This document shows, in pieces, positions 7,138-14,856 of a stretch of DNA of 33,238 bases. The position numbers were made by a program, and so were the translations under genes. Positions within the stretch are counted from its first letter, which is position 1; each line of letters begins with the position of its first letter. The stretch lies in contig CANOFO010000022.1 of the NCBI GenBank assembly GCA_947565305.1, positions 1-33,238 of the forward strand, given 5' to 3'. Below the pieces are notes generated by a model, which saw only the letters and a list, made by a program, of their open reading frames with translations, ran no database searches and was not told the DNA's origin. Source of the DNA: an uncultured Lachnospiraceae bacterium (lineage in GTDB: Bacteria > Bacillota > Clostridia > Lachnospirales > Lachnospiraceae).

Positions 7138-9300
7138 ATGAAAATTATCAAGAGAAGCGGTAAAGAGACAGGGTTTGACAAAAGCAAAATTGTAGACGCA
7201 GTCGCCAAGGCAAATAAGGAAGTGGCAGAAAGCGACCGGCTGTCTGAGGAACAGATAGACAAAATCGCACAGCATATTACAGAGGTCTGCGCAACCATGG
7301 ACCGTATTTACAATGTGGAAGAGATTCAGGACATGGTGGAGAATGAGATAATGGCCTGTCAGGCATATGAAGTGGCGAGGAAATACATTACCTACCGTTA
7401 TAAACGTGCACTGGTGCGCAAATCTAACTCCACGGACCAACAGATTCTGAGCTTGATTGAATGCGATAATGAAGAAATTAAGCAGGAAAATTCTAATAAA
7501 AATCCGGTTGTGAACAGTGTGCAGAGAGATTACATGGCGGGGGAGGTCAGCAAAGACATTACCAGAAGGTTTTTGCTGCCGGAGCATATTGTCCGTGCGC
7601 ATGAGGAAGGACAGATACACTTCCACGATTCGGACTATTTTGCACAGCACATGCATAATTGCTGTCTGGTTAATCTGGAAGATATGCTGCAGAATGGAAC
7701 GGTAATCAGCGAGACAATGATTGAGCGACCTAAGAGCTTTTCCACAGCATGTAATGTTGCGACCCAGGCGATTGCGCAGATTGCCAGTTCCCAATATGGC
7801 GGACAGAGTATCACGTTGTCCCATTTAGCGCCGTTTGTCGAAGTGAGCCGTCAGAAGTTGAGAAAGATAGTACGCCGTGAATATATGGCAGCGGGGCTGC
7901 CCCTGATTGAGGAGAAAGTCAATGAAGTAGCAGAGATGCGTGTCAAAGAGGAAATCCGCCGCGGCGTCCAGATGATTCAGTATCAGGTAATCACGCTGAT
8001 GACGACTAATGGGCAGGCGCCTTTCGTTACGGTGTTCATGTACCTGAATGAGGTGGAGGAAGGACGGCTGAGGGATGATTTGGCTTTAGTCATCAAAGAG
8101 ATGCTGCTGCAGCGGATGCAGGGCGTAAAGAATGAGAAAGGGGTTTATATTACACCTGCATTTCCTAAATTGATTTACGTGCTGGAGGAAAATAATATCC
8201 GGGAGGGAAGCCGTTATTGGAATCTGACCCGTCTGGCAGCAAAATGTACCGCAAAGCGTATGGTGCCGGATTATATTTCTGAAAAAGTCATGAAAGAGAA
8301 CAAACAGGGGTATTGCTATCCCTGTATGGGTTGCCGCTCGTTCCTGACCGTGTACCATGATAAAGAGAACCGGCCCAAATTTTACGGCAGGTTCAATCAG
8401 GGGGTTGTCACGCTTAACCTGGTGGATATTGCCTGTTCCTCCAAAGGAGACAGGGACAAATTCTGGCGAATATTTGATGAACGGCTGGAATTGTGCAGAG
8501 AAGCATTGATGCTTCGTCATCAGCGCCTGAAAGGGACGCCCTCGGACGTTGCACCGATACTGTGGCAGTATGGCGCGCTTGCGCGTCTCAAAAAAGGACA
8601 GGTAATTGACGAACTCCTCTATCATGGATACTCAACAATTTCTCTGGGATATGCAGGGCTTTGTGAATGTACCAGATACATGACCGGCAAATCACATACC
8701 GACCCGGCGGCAACGCCGTTTGCCCTTAAGGTGATGGAGCACATGAATGCAGCGTGTAAGCGTTGGAAAGAAGAGACGGACATTGATTTCAGCCTGTATG
8801 GAACGCCGCTGGAATCCACCACGTATAAATTTGCCCAATGCCTGCAGCGTCAGTTCGGTGTGATTGAGGGCGTGACGGATAAGAATTATATTACCAACAG
8901 TTACCATATCCATGTGACGGAAGAAATTGATGCTTTCAGCAAGCTTACGTTTGAATCACAGTTTCAGAAACTCTCTCCTGGCGGTGCGGTGAGTTATGTG
9001 GAAGTGCCTAATATGCAGGGGAATATAGACGCGGTGCTGTCTGTGATGCAGCATATTTATGATAATATCATGTATGGAGAGCTGAATACCAAGAGCGACT
9101 ACTGCCAGGTATGCGGCTATGAGGGTGAAATCAAGATTGTCTCTGATAAGGACGGAAAACTGGTATGGGAATGTCCCAATTGCCAGAATCGGGATGAGGA
9201 CAAGATGAATGTGGCGCGCAGGACCTGCGGTTATATCGGTACCCAGTTCTGGAATCAGGGCAGAACCCAGGAAATTCAGGAAAGGGTGATGCATTTATAA
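7138..9300 (+). CDS. nrdD: Anaerobic ribonucleoside-triphosphate reductase, class III
   Basis: This 720-residue glycyl radical enzyme reduces NTPs to dNTPs without oxygen. An ATP-cone allosteric domain occupies about residues 1-92 (start MKIIKRSGKETGFDKSKI). The catalytic barrel follows (FHDSDYFAQHMHNCCLVN, NGQAPFVTVFMYLN, GCRSFLT). The C-terminus has a four-cysteine zinc site (C656, C659, C679, C682) and the glycyl radical motif RRTCGYIGTQ with Gly698. ATG at 7138 follows TTGGAGGAG. The stop overlaps the nrdG start by one base (TAATG), so the two are translationally coupled. A sigma-A-type promoter and two NrdR boxes lie directly upstream. Length and motifs are complete. Confidence 0.97.
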   Translation: MKIIKRSGKETGFDKSKIVDAVAKANKEVAESDRLSEEQIDKIAQHITEVCATMDRIYNVEEIQDMVENEIMACQAYEVARKYITYRYKRALVRKSNSTDQQILSLIECDNEEIKQENSNKNPVVNSVQRDYMAGEVSKDITRRFLLPEHIVRAHEEGQIHFHDSDYFAQHMHNCCLVNLEDMLQNGTVISETMIERPKSFSTACNVATQAIAQIASSQYGGQSITLSHLAPFVEVSRQKLRKIVRREYMAAGLPLIEEKVNEVAEMRVKEEIRRGVQMIQYQVITLMTTNGQAPFVTVFMYLNEVEEGRLRDDLALVIKEMLLQRMQGVKNEKGVYITPAFPKLIYVLEENNIREGSRYWNLTRLAAKCTAKRMVPDYISEKVMKENKQGYCYPCMGCRSFLTVYHDKENRPKFYGRFNQGVVTLNLVDIACSSKGDRDKFWRIFDERLELCREALMLRHQRLKGTPSDVAPILWQYGALARLKKGQVIDELLYHGYSTISLGYAGLCECTRYMTGKSHTDPAATPFALKVMEHMNAACKRWKEETDIDFSLYGTPLESTTYKFAQCLQRQFGVIEGVTDKNYITNSYHIHVTEEIDAFSKLTFESQFQKLSPGGAVSYVEVPNMQGNIDAVLSVMQHIYDNIMYGELNTKSDYCQVCGYEGEIKIVSDKDGKLVWECPNCQNRDEDKMNVARRTCGYIGTQFWNQGRTQEIQERVMHL

Positions 9301-9821
9301 TGAATTATGGGGAAATCAAAAAGACAGACATTGCCAATGGACCGGGTGTACGGGTTTCCTTGTTTGTGTCAGGCTGTACCCATCATTGTAGGGGCTGCTT
9401 TAATGCAGAAACCTGGGATTTTCATTATGGACAGCAATTCACGGAAAAAGTGGAAGAAAAACTGCTTGCACTGTTAGCGCCTGGGTTTATTTCAGGACTG
9501 ACAGTGCTTGGAGGAGAGCCGTTTGAACCAGAAAATCAGCGGGCGTTATTGCCATTCTTGAAAAAGGTAAAGCGGGAGTATCCGCACAAGACGATATGGT
9601 GTTACACTGGGTATCTGCTGGACGAGCAGTTGTGGAAGGATAGTCCGGCAAGATGTGAGGTTACAGATGAAATGCTGTCGCTTCTGGATGTGCTGGTGGA
9701 CGGCGAATTTGTGCAGGAGGAGAAAGATCTCTCCCTGCAGTTTTGTGGTTCGAGGAATCAGCGGCTCATTGACGTGAAGGAGAGCCTGAGGCAGGCAAGG
9801 GTCTGCATGGCTAAACTATAA
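9300..9821 (+). CDS. nrdG: Anaerobic ribonucleotide reductase-activating protein (radical SAM)
   Basis: This 173-residue radical SAM activase uses a [4Fe-4S] cluster and S-adenosylmethionine to place the glycyl radical on NrdD. The cluster motif CTHHCRGC (Cys26, Cys30, Cys33) is followed by FNAETWDF. The glycine-rich SAM-binding segment LTVLGGEPFEPEN is at about residues 67-79. The length is normal for NrdG. The start codon shares its A with the nrdD stop, which fixes the start and implies cotranslation. No strong terminator follows; only short imperfect palindromes occupy 9822-9949. Confidence 0.96.
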   Translation: MNYGEIKKTDIANGPGVRVSLFVSGCTHHCRGCFNAETWDFHYGQQFTEKVEEKLLALLAPGFISGLTVLGGEPFEPENQRALLPFLKKVKREYPHKTIWCYTGYLLDEQLWKDSPARCEVTDEMLSLLDVLVDGEFVQEEKDLSLQFCGSRNQRLIDVKESLRQARVCMAKL

Positions 9822-9949
9822 CAGGTTATCATGTCATCTTTAAGATAGGAAAAATGGGTAATTTAAGAAAAGAATAAGAAATTATTTGCAAAAGATACAC
9901 TATTTTGCGGACAGCAAGTGCTAATATAGGAAGAGGGAAGTATAGAAAT

Positions 9950-10351
9950 ATGGAATATCAGGAAAAACAAGGGACGGCAGAATGTTTTAAGATTATGCTG
10001 GTATCCCTGAAACCAGACGCCTGCAAAGTGCTTAAGGGGCCAAGGGAGGAGATACGTCTGGCGGAGATTCTCAGAGATGATTACCATACAAGCAGATATG
10101 AGAAGATGGTTCAGCTGGTGGTGCGGGAAATGGTGGAAGAAAGTGAGCAGGAGAGAGTTTCTCAGCTGTTTTCTATCGAACACCTGCAGAAGATATTGGG
10201 CAGCGGGGAAGCGAAGATGGCATGTTCCTACCAGCGTAAGGTTGAGGGAATCATGCAGCCGGTATCTGCAGAAATATTTCCCAGGAGGTTTGGCGAGCGA
10301 GGAGAATTGGAAGAATTCATAGTGTATGTGTATCAATGTAATGACAATTAA
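9950..10351 (+). CDS. Standalone PAS-like domain protein, function unknown
   Basis: This 133-residue soluble protein has no signal peptide or membrane segment. I chose ATG at 9950 (MEYQEKQGTAECF) after the purine stretch AGGAAGAGGG, rather than an in-frame TTG at 9905. An extended -10-like TGCTAATAT at 9919-9927 lies between those two starts. The sequence (KIMLVSLKPDACKVLKG, VVREMVEESEQERVSQLFS, CSYQRKVEGIMQPVSAEIFP) resembles the PAS-like sensor modules that precede GGDEF domains in many Clostridia. Here no output domain follows. It ends 16 bases before the L,D-transpeptidase gene and is probably cotranscribed with it. The PAS assignment is an inference from pattern and predicted strand order; I cannot give a ligand or partner. 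Confidence 0.55.
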   Translation: MEYQEKQGTAECFKIMLVSLKPDACKVLKGPREEIRLAEILRDDYHTSRYEKMVQLVVREMVEESEQERVSQLFSIEHLQKILGSGEAKMACSYQRKVEGIMQPVSAEIFPRRFGERGELEEFIVYVYQCNDN

Positions 10352-10367
10352 GAATTGAGGGATTCGT

Positions 10368-11846
10368 ATGGCAAAACGGAGACGCAAGAGGAAACAGAGG
10401 GCAATAATAATCGGAGTGTTTTTGTCATTCACGGTTTTGGTGGGATTGTATGTCGCAATTTCCTTTTATTTTGATGACCATTTTTTCTTTCGTACCAAAA
10501 TCAATGGCTGGCGGGTCGGCGGGATGAATCTTGCGGCTGCAGAGGAGAAAGTGGGCAACGGTGTGGAGGACTACCTTTTGACAGTGTTCGACAGGGACGG
10601 CGGGAAACATCACGTCTATGGCGGAGATATTGAATGTTCTTATGTGCCGGACGGTTCTGTCAAAAGACTGTTGGATGGGCAGAATCCAATTCAGTGGATT
10701 GGAGCGGTCTTTAATCCTCAGGGAGGGGACGTCCCCATTACCATGGATTATAAGGAGGAATTGATTTCCCAGGCCGTGAAGGATATGGATTGCTTTCAGG
10801 AGGAGAATATTACAGAGCCGGAGAGCGCAAGGATTGAGCTTGGAGAGGATGGATATTACATAGAGCCTGAAGTGCCTGGCAACCGCATGGATTTTGAGAG
10901 CGTATTAGCTAAGGTAAAACAGGCTGTCTCTGAGGGTGCCTCTTCTGTCCAGCTTACGGATGAAGATTATGTCAGCCCGGAATATACCAGTGAGAGCGAT
11001 GAGATTGTAGCAACGATGGAACGGATCAATAACTATGAAAATGCCGTGATAAGCTATGAGATTAAAGATTATGAGGAAGTTCTTGGCAAAGAACAGATTC
11101 GGGATTTTCTGGTTGTGGATGGGTTTGACGTGTCCTTGCAGGAGGACAAGATTACCGATTATGTGCAGATGCTTGCCAGCAAATATAACACCTACGCAGA
11201 TGTGCGCACGTTCAAGACGTCCTCCAATGATACGGTAGAGATTGGCGGCGGCGATTATGGCTGGATTGTGGACAAGCCCAAAGAAGCAGAGCAGTTGAAA
11301 GCAGATTTGGAGGCTGGCAAGCCGGTCAGCCGGGAGCCTGTCTATTCCCAGCGTGCCTTTGTTGAGGGCAAGGATGACATCGGCAATACCTATGTGGAAA
11401 TTGATTATACCAAACAACATATGTGGTATTATGAAGATGGCGAATTAGTTGTGGAGAGCGATGTTGTCACCGGGAATATCAACAGGAACAATGGTTCCCC
11501 TGACGGTGTGTTTAAGATTGTATATAAGGACAGCCCGGCAGTGCTGAAAGGAGAGGATTATGAGTCGGACGTGACGTATTTCATGCCGTTTGCCTACAAT
11601 GTGGGTATCCACGATGCCTCTTGGAGGGGCGGCAAGTTTGGCGGGGAAATTTATAAATCCAGCGGTTCCCATGGCTGTATCAATGCGCCGCTTGAAGTGG
11701 CGGAAACAATTTATAAGAATATTGAAGTGGGAACGCCGGTGATTGCATATTACCGGGAGCCGGTAGAGCTGACAGCGGAAAATGCCAAGATTTCCAATGC
11801 ATATTCCTATAAGGATCCAGAGAAAAAGGAAGAGGGAAACTGGTAG
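10368..11846 (+). CDS. Membrane-anchored L,D-transpeptidase (YkuD domain)
   Basis: The protein is 492 residues. A basic N-terminus (MAKRRRKRKQR) and one membrane segment (about 12-35) make it an N-in anchored wall enzyme. The middle region, about residues 40-330, matches the repeated peptidoglycan-binding-like domains often found before YkuD in Firmicutes. The YkuD domain at about 345-465 starts YVEIDYTKQHMWYYEDGEL and has GIHDA (His415) and SHGCIN with catalytic Cys437. These enzymes form 3-3 crosslinks in peptidoglycan by attacking tetrapeptide stems and resist most penicillins. A hydrophilic 25-residue tail follows. ATG at 10368 has a weak ribosome binding site (TTGAGGGA). It is the last plus-strand gene before a convergent methyltransferase. 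Confidence 0.9.
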   Translation: MAKRRRKRKQRAIIIGVFLSFTVLVGLYVAISFYFDDHFFFRTKINGWRVGGMNLAAAEEKVGNGVEDYLLTVFDRDGGKHHVYGGDIECSYVPDGSVKRLLDGQNPIQWIGAVFNPQGGDVPITMDYKEELISQAVKDMDCFQEENITEPESARIELGEDGYYIEPEVPGNRMDFESVLAKVKQAVSEGASSVQLTDEDYVSPEYTSESDEIVATMERINNYENAVISYEIKDYEEVLGKEQIRDFLVVDGFDVSLQEDKITDYVQMLASKYNTYADVRTFKTSSNDTVEIGGGDYGWIVDKPKEAEQLKADLEAGKPVSREPVYSQRAFVEGKDDIGNTYVEIDYTKQHMWYYEDGELVVESDVVTGNINRNNGSPDGVFKIVYKDSPAVLKGEDYESDVTYFMPFAYNVGIHDASWRGGKFGGEIYKSSGSHGCINAPLEVAETIYKNIEVGTPVIAYYREPVELTAENAKISNAYSYKDPEKKEEGNW

Positions 11847-11913
11847 GAACCGGCACATAGATGCAAATTATCAATGCGCGCTGTTAGATTTGTTGTCTAT
11901 ATGAAATATAAGG

Positions 11914-11938
11914 TGGGAAGCCGTTACCCGGCTTCCCA
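11914..11938 (-). terminator. Hairpin overlapping the methyltransferase stop codon
   Basis: A perfect 10-bp stem (TGGGAAGCCG at 11914-11923, CGGCTTCCCA at 11929-11938) has a 5-base loop that includes the minus-strand stop codon (11924-11926). Read on the minus strand, the stem is followed by CCTTATATTTCAT, a moderate U-rich tail. The plus-strand tail is not U-rich, so it is likely to act only for the minus-strand gene. Confidence 0.5.
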
Positions 11939-12784
11939 TCTGCCGCTTGCGCCGCAGGGCAGGACTAATCCGTTGGAAGAGACTGGAAGCCCGATTTCCT
12001 GCGCATCTATTTTCCCAGGGAATCTGTGCATTTCAGAACCCAGCATATAGGCAAGCACTGCCGGCTGCAGCCCAGTCGTGTAAGAATTAATCAGGAAGAA
12101 CAAAGGCTTTTCGGACAATAGCTGTACACAAAGCTTTACCAGCGGATAGATGGCCTCTTCGATTTTCCAGATTTCTCCTTTGGGTCCCCTGCCGTAAGAG
12201 GGCGGGTCCATGATAATCGCATCGTAATGGTTGCCGCGGCGAATCTCACGCTCCGTGAATTTCACGCAGTCGTCCACTATCCAGCGGATAGGGGCATCGG
12301 CAAGCCCTGAAGAGCTGGCGTTTTCTTTTGCCCAGGCTACCATTCCCTTTGAAGCATCCACATGCGTAACGCTTGCACCGGCTGCCGCCGCTGCAACTGT
12401 AGCTCCGCCCGTGTAGGCGAAAAGATTGAGAACTTTGATGGGGCGCTTGCTCTGGCGGATTTTTTCGCTGAACCAGTCCCAGTTGACCGCCTGTTCCGGG
12501 AACAGCCCGGTATGCTTAAAGCTAAAAGGCTTTAGGTGGAAGGAAAGGTTGTTGTAATGGATGTCCCATTGCTGGGGCAAATCAAAGAATTCCCATTCGC
12601 CGCCGCCCTTTTTGCTGCGGTGGTAATGTCCGTTCTTACGTTTCCAGCCGGGCTGTGCCCTGGGCGTGTCCCAGATGACCTGGGGGTCCGGCCTAACCAG
12701 GATATAATCTCCCCAGCGTTCTAACTTTTCTCCTTTGGAACAGTCGATGACTTCATAATCTTTCCAATTGTCTGCAATCCACAT
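11924..12784 (-). CDS. Class I SAM-dependent methyltransferase, RlmI/RlmK-like
   Basis: The protein is 286 residues. The Rossmann SAM-binding motif is VLNLFAYTGGATVAAAAAGA at residues 118-137, followed by the acidic HVDAS. Motif IV is IMDPPSYGRGPKGEIWKIEE from residue 191. This is the pattern of the COG1092 family of rRNA cytosine/guanine methyltransferases (RlmI, RlmK). The N-terminal about 110 residues lack a recognisable PUA domain, unlike E. coli RlmI, so the substrate is uncertain; 23S rRNA is the likeliest. The start has AAGGAAC upstream. It lies 60 bases after a 56-residue gene and could share its transcript. Its terminator overlaps its stop codon. Confidence 0.85.
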   Translation of the reverse strand: MWIADNWKDYEVIDCSKGEKLERWGDYILVRPDPQVIWDTPRAQPGWKRKNGHYHRSKKGGGEWEFFDLPQQWDIHYNNLSFHLKPFSFKHTGLFPEQAVNWDWFSEKIRQSKRPIKVLNLFAYTGGATVAAAAAGASVTHVDASKGMVAWAKENASSSGLADAPIRWIVDDCVKFTEREIRRGNHYDAIIMDPPSYGRGPKGEIWKIEEAIYPLVKLCVQLLSEKPLFFLINSYTTGLQPAVLAYMLGSEMHRFPGKIDAQEIGLPVSSNGLVLPCGASGRWEAG

Positions 12785-12844
12785 AGATAGTTCCTTTCTT
12801 CGGCAATCCCGCTAGCAATGAAAAAATAACATGTCCCAGGGATA

Positions 12845-13015
12845 TTACGGTTGCTGAATGGAAGGCGGCTGTTGATATAATTTTCGTTCTATCTGTCGCC
12901 GTTCTATGGCAATCTGTTTTAAAGCTTTTTCGTCATCTGTTACGGCTTCAATCCGTTCTAAAATTGACAATTGGTCGAATAAATTGCCGTTGTACTCTTT
13001 TTCGTTTATCGGCAT
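12845..13015 (-). CDS. Small protein of unknown function (56 aa)
   Basis: The frame is open from 13030, but the start is best placed at the internal ATG at 13015, because GGAGGTGA lies 5 bases before it on the minus strand. The product, MPINEKEYNGNLFDQLSILE onward, is hydrophilic with no membrane segment. It has a likely amphipathic helix in the middle (EKALKQIAIERRQIERKL) and a Pro/Gln-rich tail (PPSIQQP). I do not recognise a family. The strong ribosome binding site makes it a credible gene. It is upstream of the methyltransferase in the same direction and diverges from lgt. Confidence 0.6.
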   Translation of the reverse strand: MPINEKEYNGNLFDQLSILERIEAVTDDEKALKQIAIERRQIERKLYQQPPSIQQP

Positions 13016-13073
13016 AACGCTCACCTCCACATGATATTAAGGAAACTTACTGTCCATTGTATTAACTATACCC

Positions 13074-13082
13074 ATTGTAACA
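13074..13082 (-). promoter_or_regulatory. Possible extended -10 promoter for the 56-aa gene and methyltransferase
   Basis: On the minus strand TGTTACAAT (TG, one base, TACAAT) fits an extended -10 element. The -35 region 17 bases upstream (TAGATG) is poor. The site is correctly placed about 60 bases before the 13015 start. This is a weak call. Confidence 0.35.
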
Positions 13083-13110
13083 TAAATTTTTCCTGCCATC
13101 TATATGCAAC

Positions 13111-13139
13111 TTGCAATCAATCCTGAAATTTCGTATAAT
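13111..13139 (+). promoter_or_regulatory. Sigma-A promoter of lgt
   Basis: TTGCAA (13111-13116) and a perfect TATAAT (13134-13139) are exactly 17 bases apart. Transcription should start near 13146, about 29 bases before the lgt start. Confidence 0.75.
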
Positions 13140-13174
13140 CGTAAACAGAAAACAAGAAAAGCGAGGAATTATAT

Positions 13175-13945
13175 ATGATTAATACAATACAGCTCGGACC
13201 GCTGACACTGCATATTTATGGTATCATGACGGCGCTTGGCTATCTGAGCGCATTCATAATCAGCGAATTGCGGGCGAGGAAAAAGGGCATGGACACCGAT
13301 ATTCTCTATGGGATTTTCTGGTGCGCGGTTCTCGGCGGTTCGCTTGGCAGCAAGCTGCTCTATTATATTGTAAGCATACCGGATATCTTGAAAAATCCCT
13401 CCATTTTATGGGACTTCCAGAATGGCTGGGTAGTCTATGGCGGGATAATCGGGGGTGTGCTGACAAGTTTGGTCTACTGCAGATATAAGAAAGCAGATTT
13501 TATCAAATATCTGGATTTGGTGCTTCCTGCAGTGGCGTTTGCACAAGGCTGTGGGCGGATTGGCTGTTTCTTCGCCGGCTGCTGCTATGGACGGGAGACA
13601 GATTTCCCCTTGTACATCCAATACTGGATGTCGGAGTATGCACCCAACGGCGTGAAGCTGATACCCACACAGATATATTCCAGTATTGGGGATTTTGCCA
13701 TTGCGTTCCTGCTGATGGCTTATGCGAGACGTGAACCTAAGAAAGGGAAGGTGGCTGCAGGTTACTGTATCCTCTACAGTATCGGGCGTTTTATGATAGA
13801 AATGTTCCGCAATGACTATCGGGGAGCGGTGGGATTCTTGTCCACCTCCCAGCTGATTTCGATTTTCATTCTGGCGTTAGGGATTGCAATGTTTGTCTGG
13901 GCTGGGAAAGCCGGGGAACCGGGCACAGCAGAAGAGGAAAAATAG
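13175..13945 (+). CDS. lgt: Prolipoprotein diacylglyceryl transferase
   Basis: This 256-residue polytopic membrane enzyme moves diacylglycerol from phosphatidylglycerol to the lipobox cysteine of prolipoproteins, the first step of lipoprotein maturation. It has about seven hydrophobic segments. The Lgt signature is GCGRIGCFFAGCCYGRETD (from residue 126), where E. coli has GRIGNFINGELWGR. A late YSIGRFMIEMFR corresponds to the second essential arginine region. The GGIIGG motif is preceded by Tyr88 (WVVYGG), whereas E. coli has His103. This is a divergent Cys-rich version that I have seen as common in Clostridia. The start follows GCGAGGAA and a strong promoter. The unknown gene at 14049 may be cotranscribed. 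Confidence 0.9.
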   Translation: MINTIQLGPLTLHIYGIMTALGYLSAFIISELRARKKGMDTDILYGIFWCAVLGGSLGSKLLYYIVSIPDILKNPSILWDFQNGWVVYGGIIGGVLTSLVYCRYKKADFIKYLDLVLPAVAFAQGCGRIGCFFAGCCYGRETDFPLYIQYWMSEYAPNGVKLIPTQIYSSIGDFAIAFLLMAYARREPKKGKVAAGYCILYSIGRFMIEMFRNDYRGAVGFLSTSQLISIFILALGIAMFVWAGKAGEPGTAEEEK

Positions 13946-14048
13946 AAATATTTAATTTTTGCCGCAGTCCATGCAACAAATACGTCCAATAAGCCGATAT
14001 AAAAAACAGCCTTACAATAGTATCTGAAGTATATCAGGAGGATGAAAG

Positions 14049-14636
14049 ATGAATTCAGGAGTGGAAGCAAAAATTACAGTTGGTAAAGTCACGGTGGACG
14101 TGGGGCAGGTTATCCGCAACGTGACGGGCGTGGAGACAGATGAGGAGAAGAAATCGCTCTTGCAGAAAATCCTGGAGCCGGAAACGGTGGACGGTGGCGA
14201 GAGGGATGCGAAAAAGGCGCAGAAGATTGCTCGGAAAATTGCCAGAGGGGAGGCTGTCACGCCCCAGGAAAAAGCATTTTTGATAAAATTTGACCCTAAG
14301 CTGGCACAGATGGCGGAACTTGCCCACCAACAGGGGGAGCGGGTCAAACACGCGCTGCAAAATGCTTCTTCCAGGGAAGAACAGCATAACATTATCCAGC
14401 AGGCGTACCAGATGGTTGCCCAGGTGAGCAAGAAAAATCCGCAGTTCGGGGAACTGTTGGGCGAGGCCGTCAAAGCGGCAGTGCAGGACAGCAGGAAAAA
14501 AGGGTTGTTTCAGGAAGAGGAGATGGATGGGGTCTCCAGAGATAATCTGATGGAAAAGGAACAGGATGAACAGCAGACGCTGTTGGAGCAGTTTTTCCCG
14601 GAAGAAGATGCTTCCCTCATGGACTGCAGGGGATAG
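14049..14636 (+). CDS. Unrecognised charged helical protein (195 aa)
   Basis: ATG at 14049 follows CAGGAGGATG, a good ribosome binding site. The product is soluble and rich in Lys, Glu and Gln, with no signal peptide or membrane segment. A short strand-like N-terminus (VEAKITVGKVTVDVGQVI) leads into long predicted helices, including RDAKKAQKIARKIARGEA and an EELAHQQGERVK-like stretch. The acidic tail ends EQFFPEEDASLMDCRG. I do not recognise a family. It lies 103 bases after lgt with no terminator between them, and before the promoter of the surface-protein locus. It may belong to the lgt transcript. Confidence 0.7.
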   Translation: MNSGVEAKITVGKVTVDVGQVIRNVTGVETDEEKKSLLQKILEPETVDGGERDAKKAQKIARKIARGEAVTPQEKAFLIKFDPKLAQMAELAHQQGERVKHALQNASSREEQHNIIQQAYQMVAQVSKKNPQFGELLGEAVKAAVQDSRKKGLFQEEEMDGVSRDNLMEKEQDEQQTLLEQFFPEEDASLMDCRG

Positions 14637-14689
14637 AAGAAGAGCATGAGGTTTAACCAGTAAAAGGCAGTAGCCAGAGAAAGAAATAA

Positions 14690-14718
14690 TTGTATTGAAT
14701 GTCGAATTGTGCTATACT
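14690..14718 (+). promoter_or_regulatory. Promoter of the surface-protein locus
   Basis: TTGTAT (14690-14695) and TATACT (14713-14718) are 17 bases apart, and TG precedes the -10 by one base (TGCTATACT), giving an extended -10 as well. The start near 14725 gives a leader of about 130 bases before the giant gene. That leader has only one short GGCA-GAA-TGCC hairpin and no riboswitch that I recognise. Confidence 0.65.
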
Positions 14719-14856
14719 TGTAGAGTAAAATACATGTTATAGGTGTTAAATTCAGGAAATACAGGTTAAGCTATAAATTTTCGAGGGCAGAATGCCGAGA
14801 AAATATTAATAATATAAAGCTTACAGGATGAAAGAGAAGAGCAGGAGGGAAAAACT

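Noticed and set aside
7114-7824. 236-residue minus-strand frame over the nrdD start
   Set aside because: It is antisense to the ATP-cone and the nrdD ribosome binding site. The codon pattern and motifs support nrdD alone.
9905-9949. TTG start that would extend the PAS-like protein by 15 residues
   Set aside because: There is no ribosome binding site before it, and the extension lacks family-like sequence. ATG at 9950 has a purine-rich site upstream.
14725-14856. Possible c-di-GMP riboswitch in the long leader of the giant gene
   Set aside because: I could not find the conserved c-di-GMP-I or -II core sequences. Only a short GGCA-GAA-TGCC hairpin is present.
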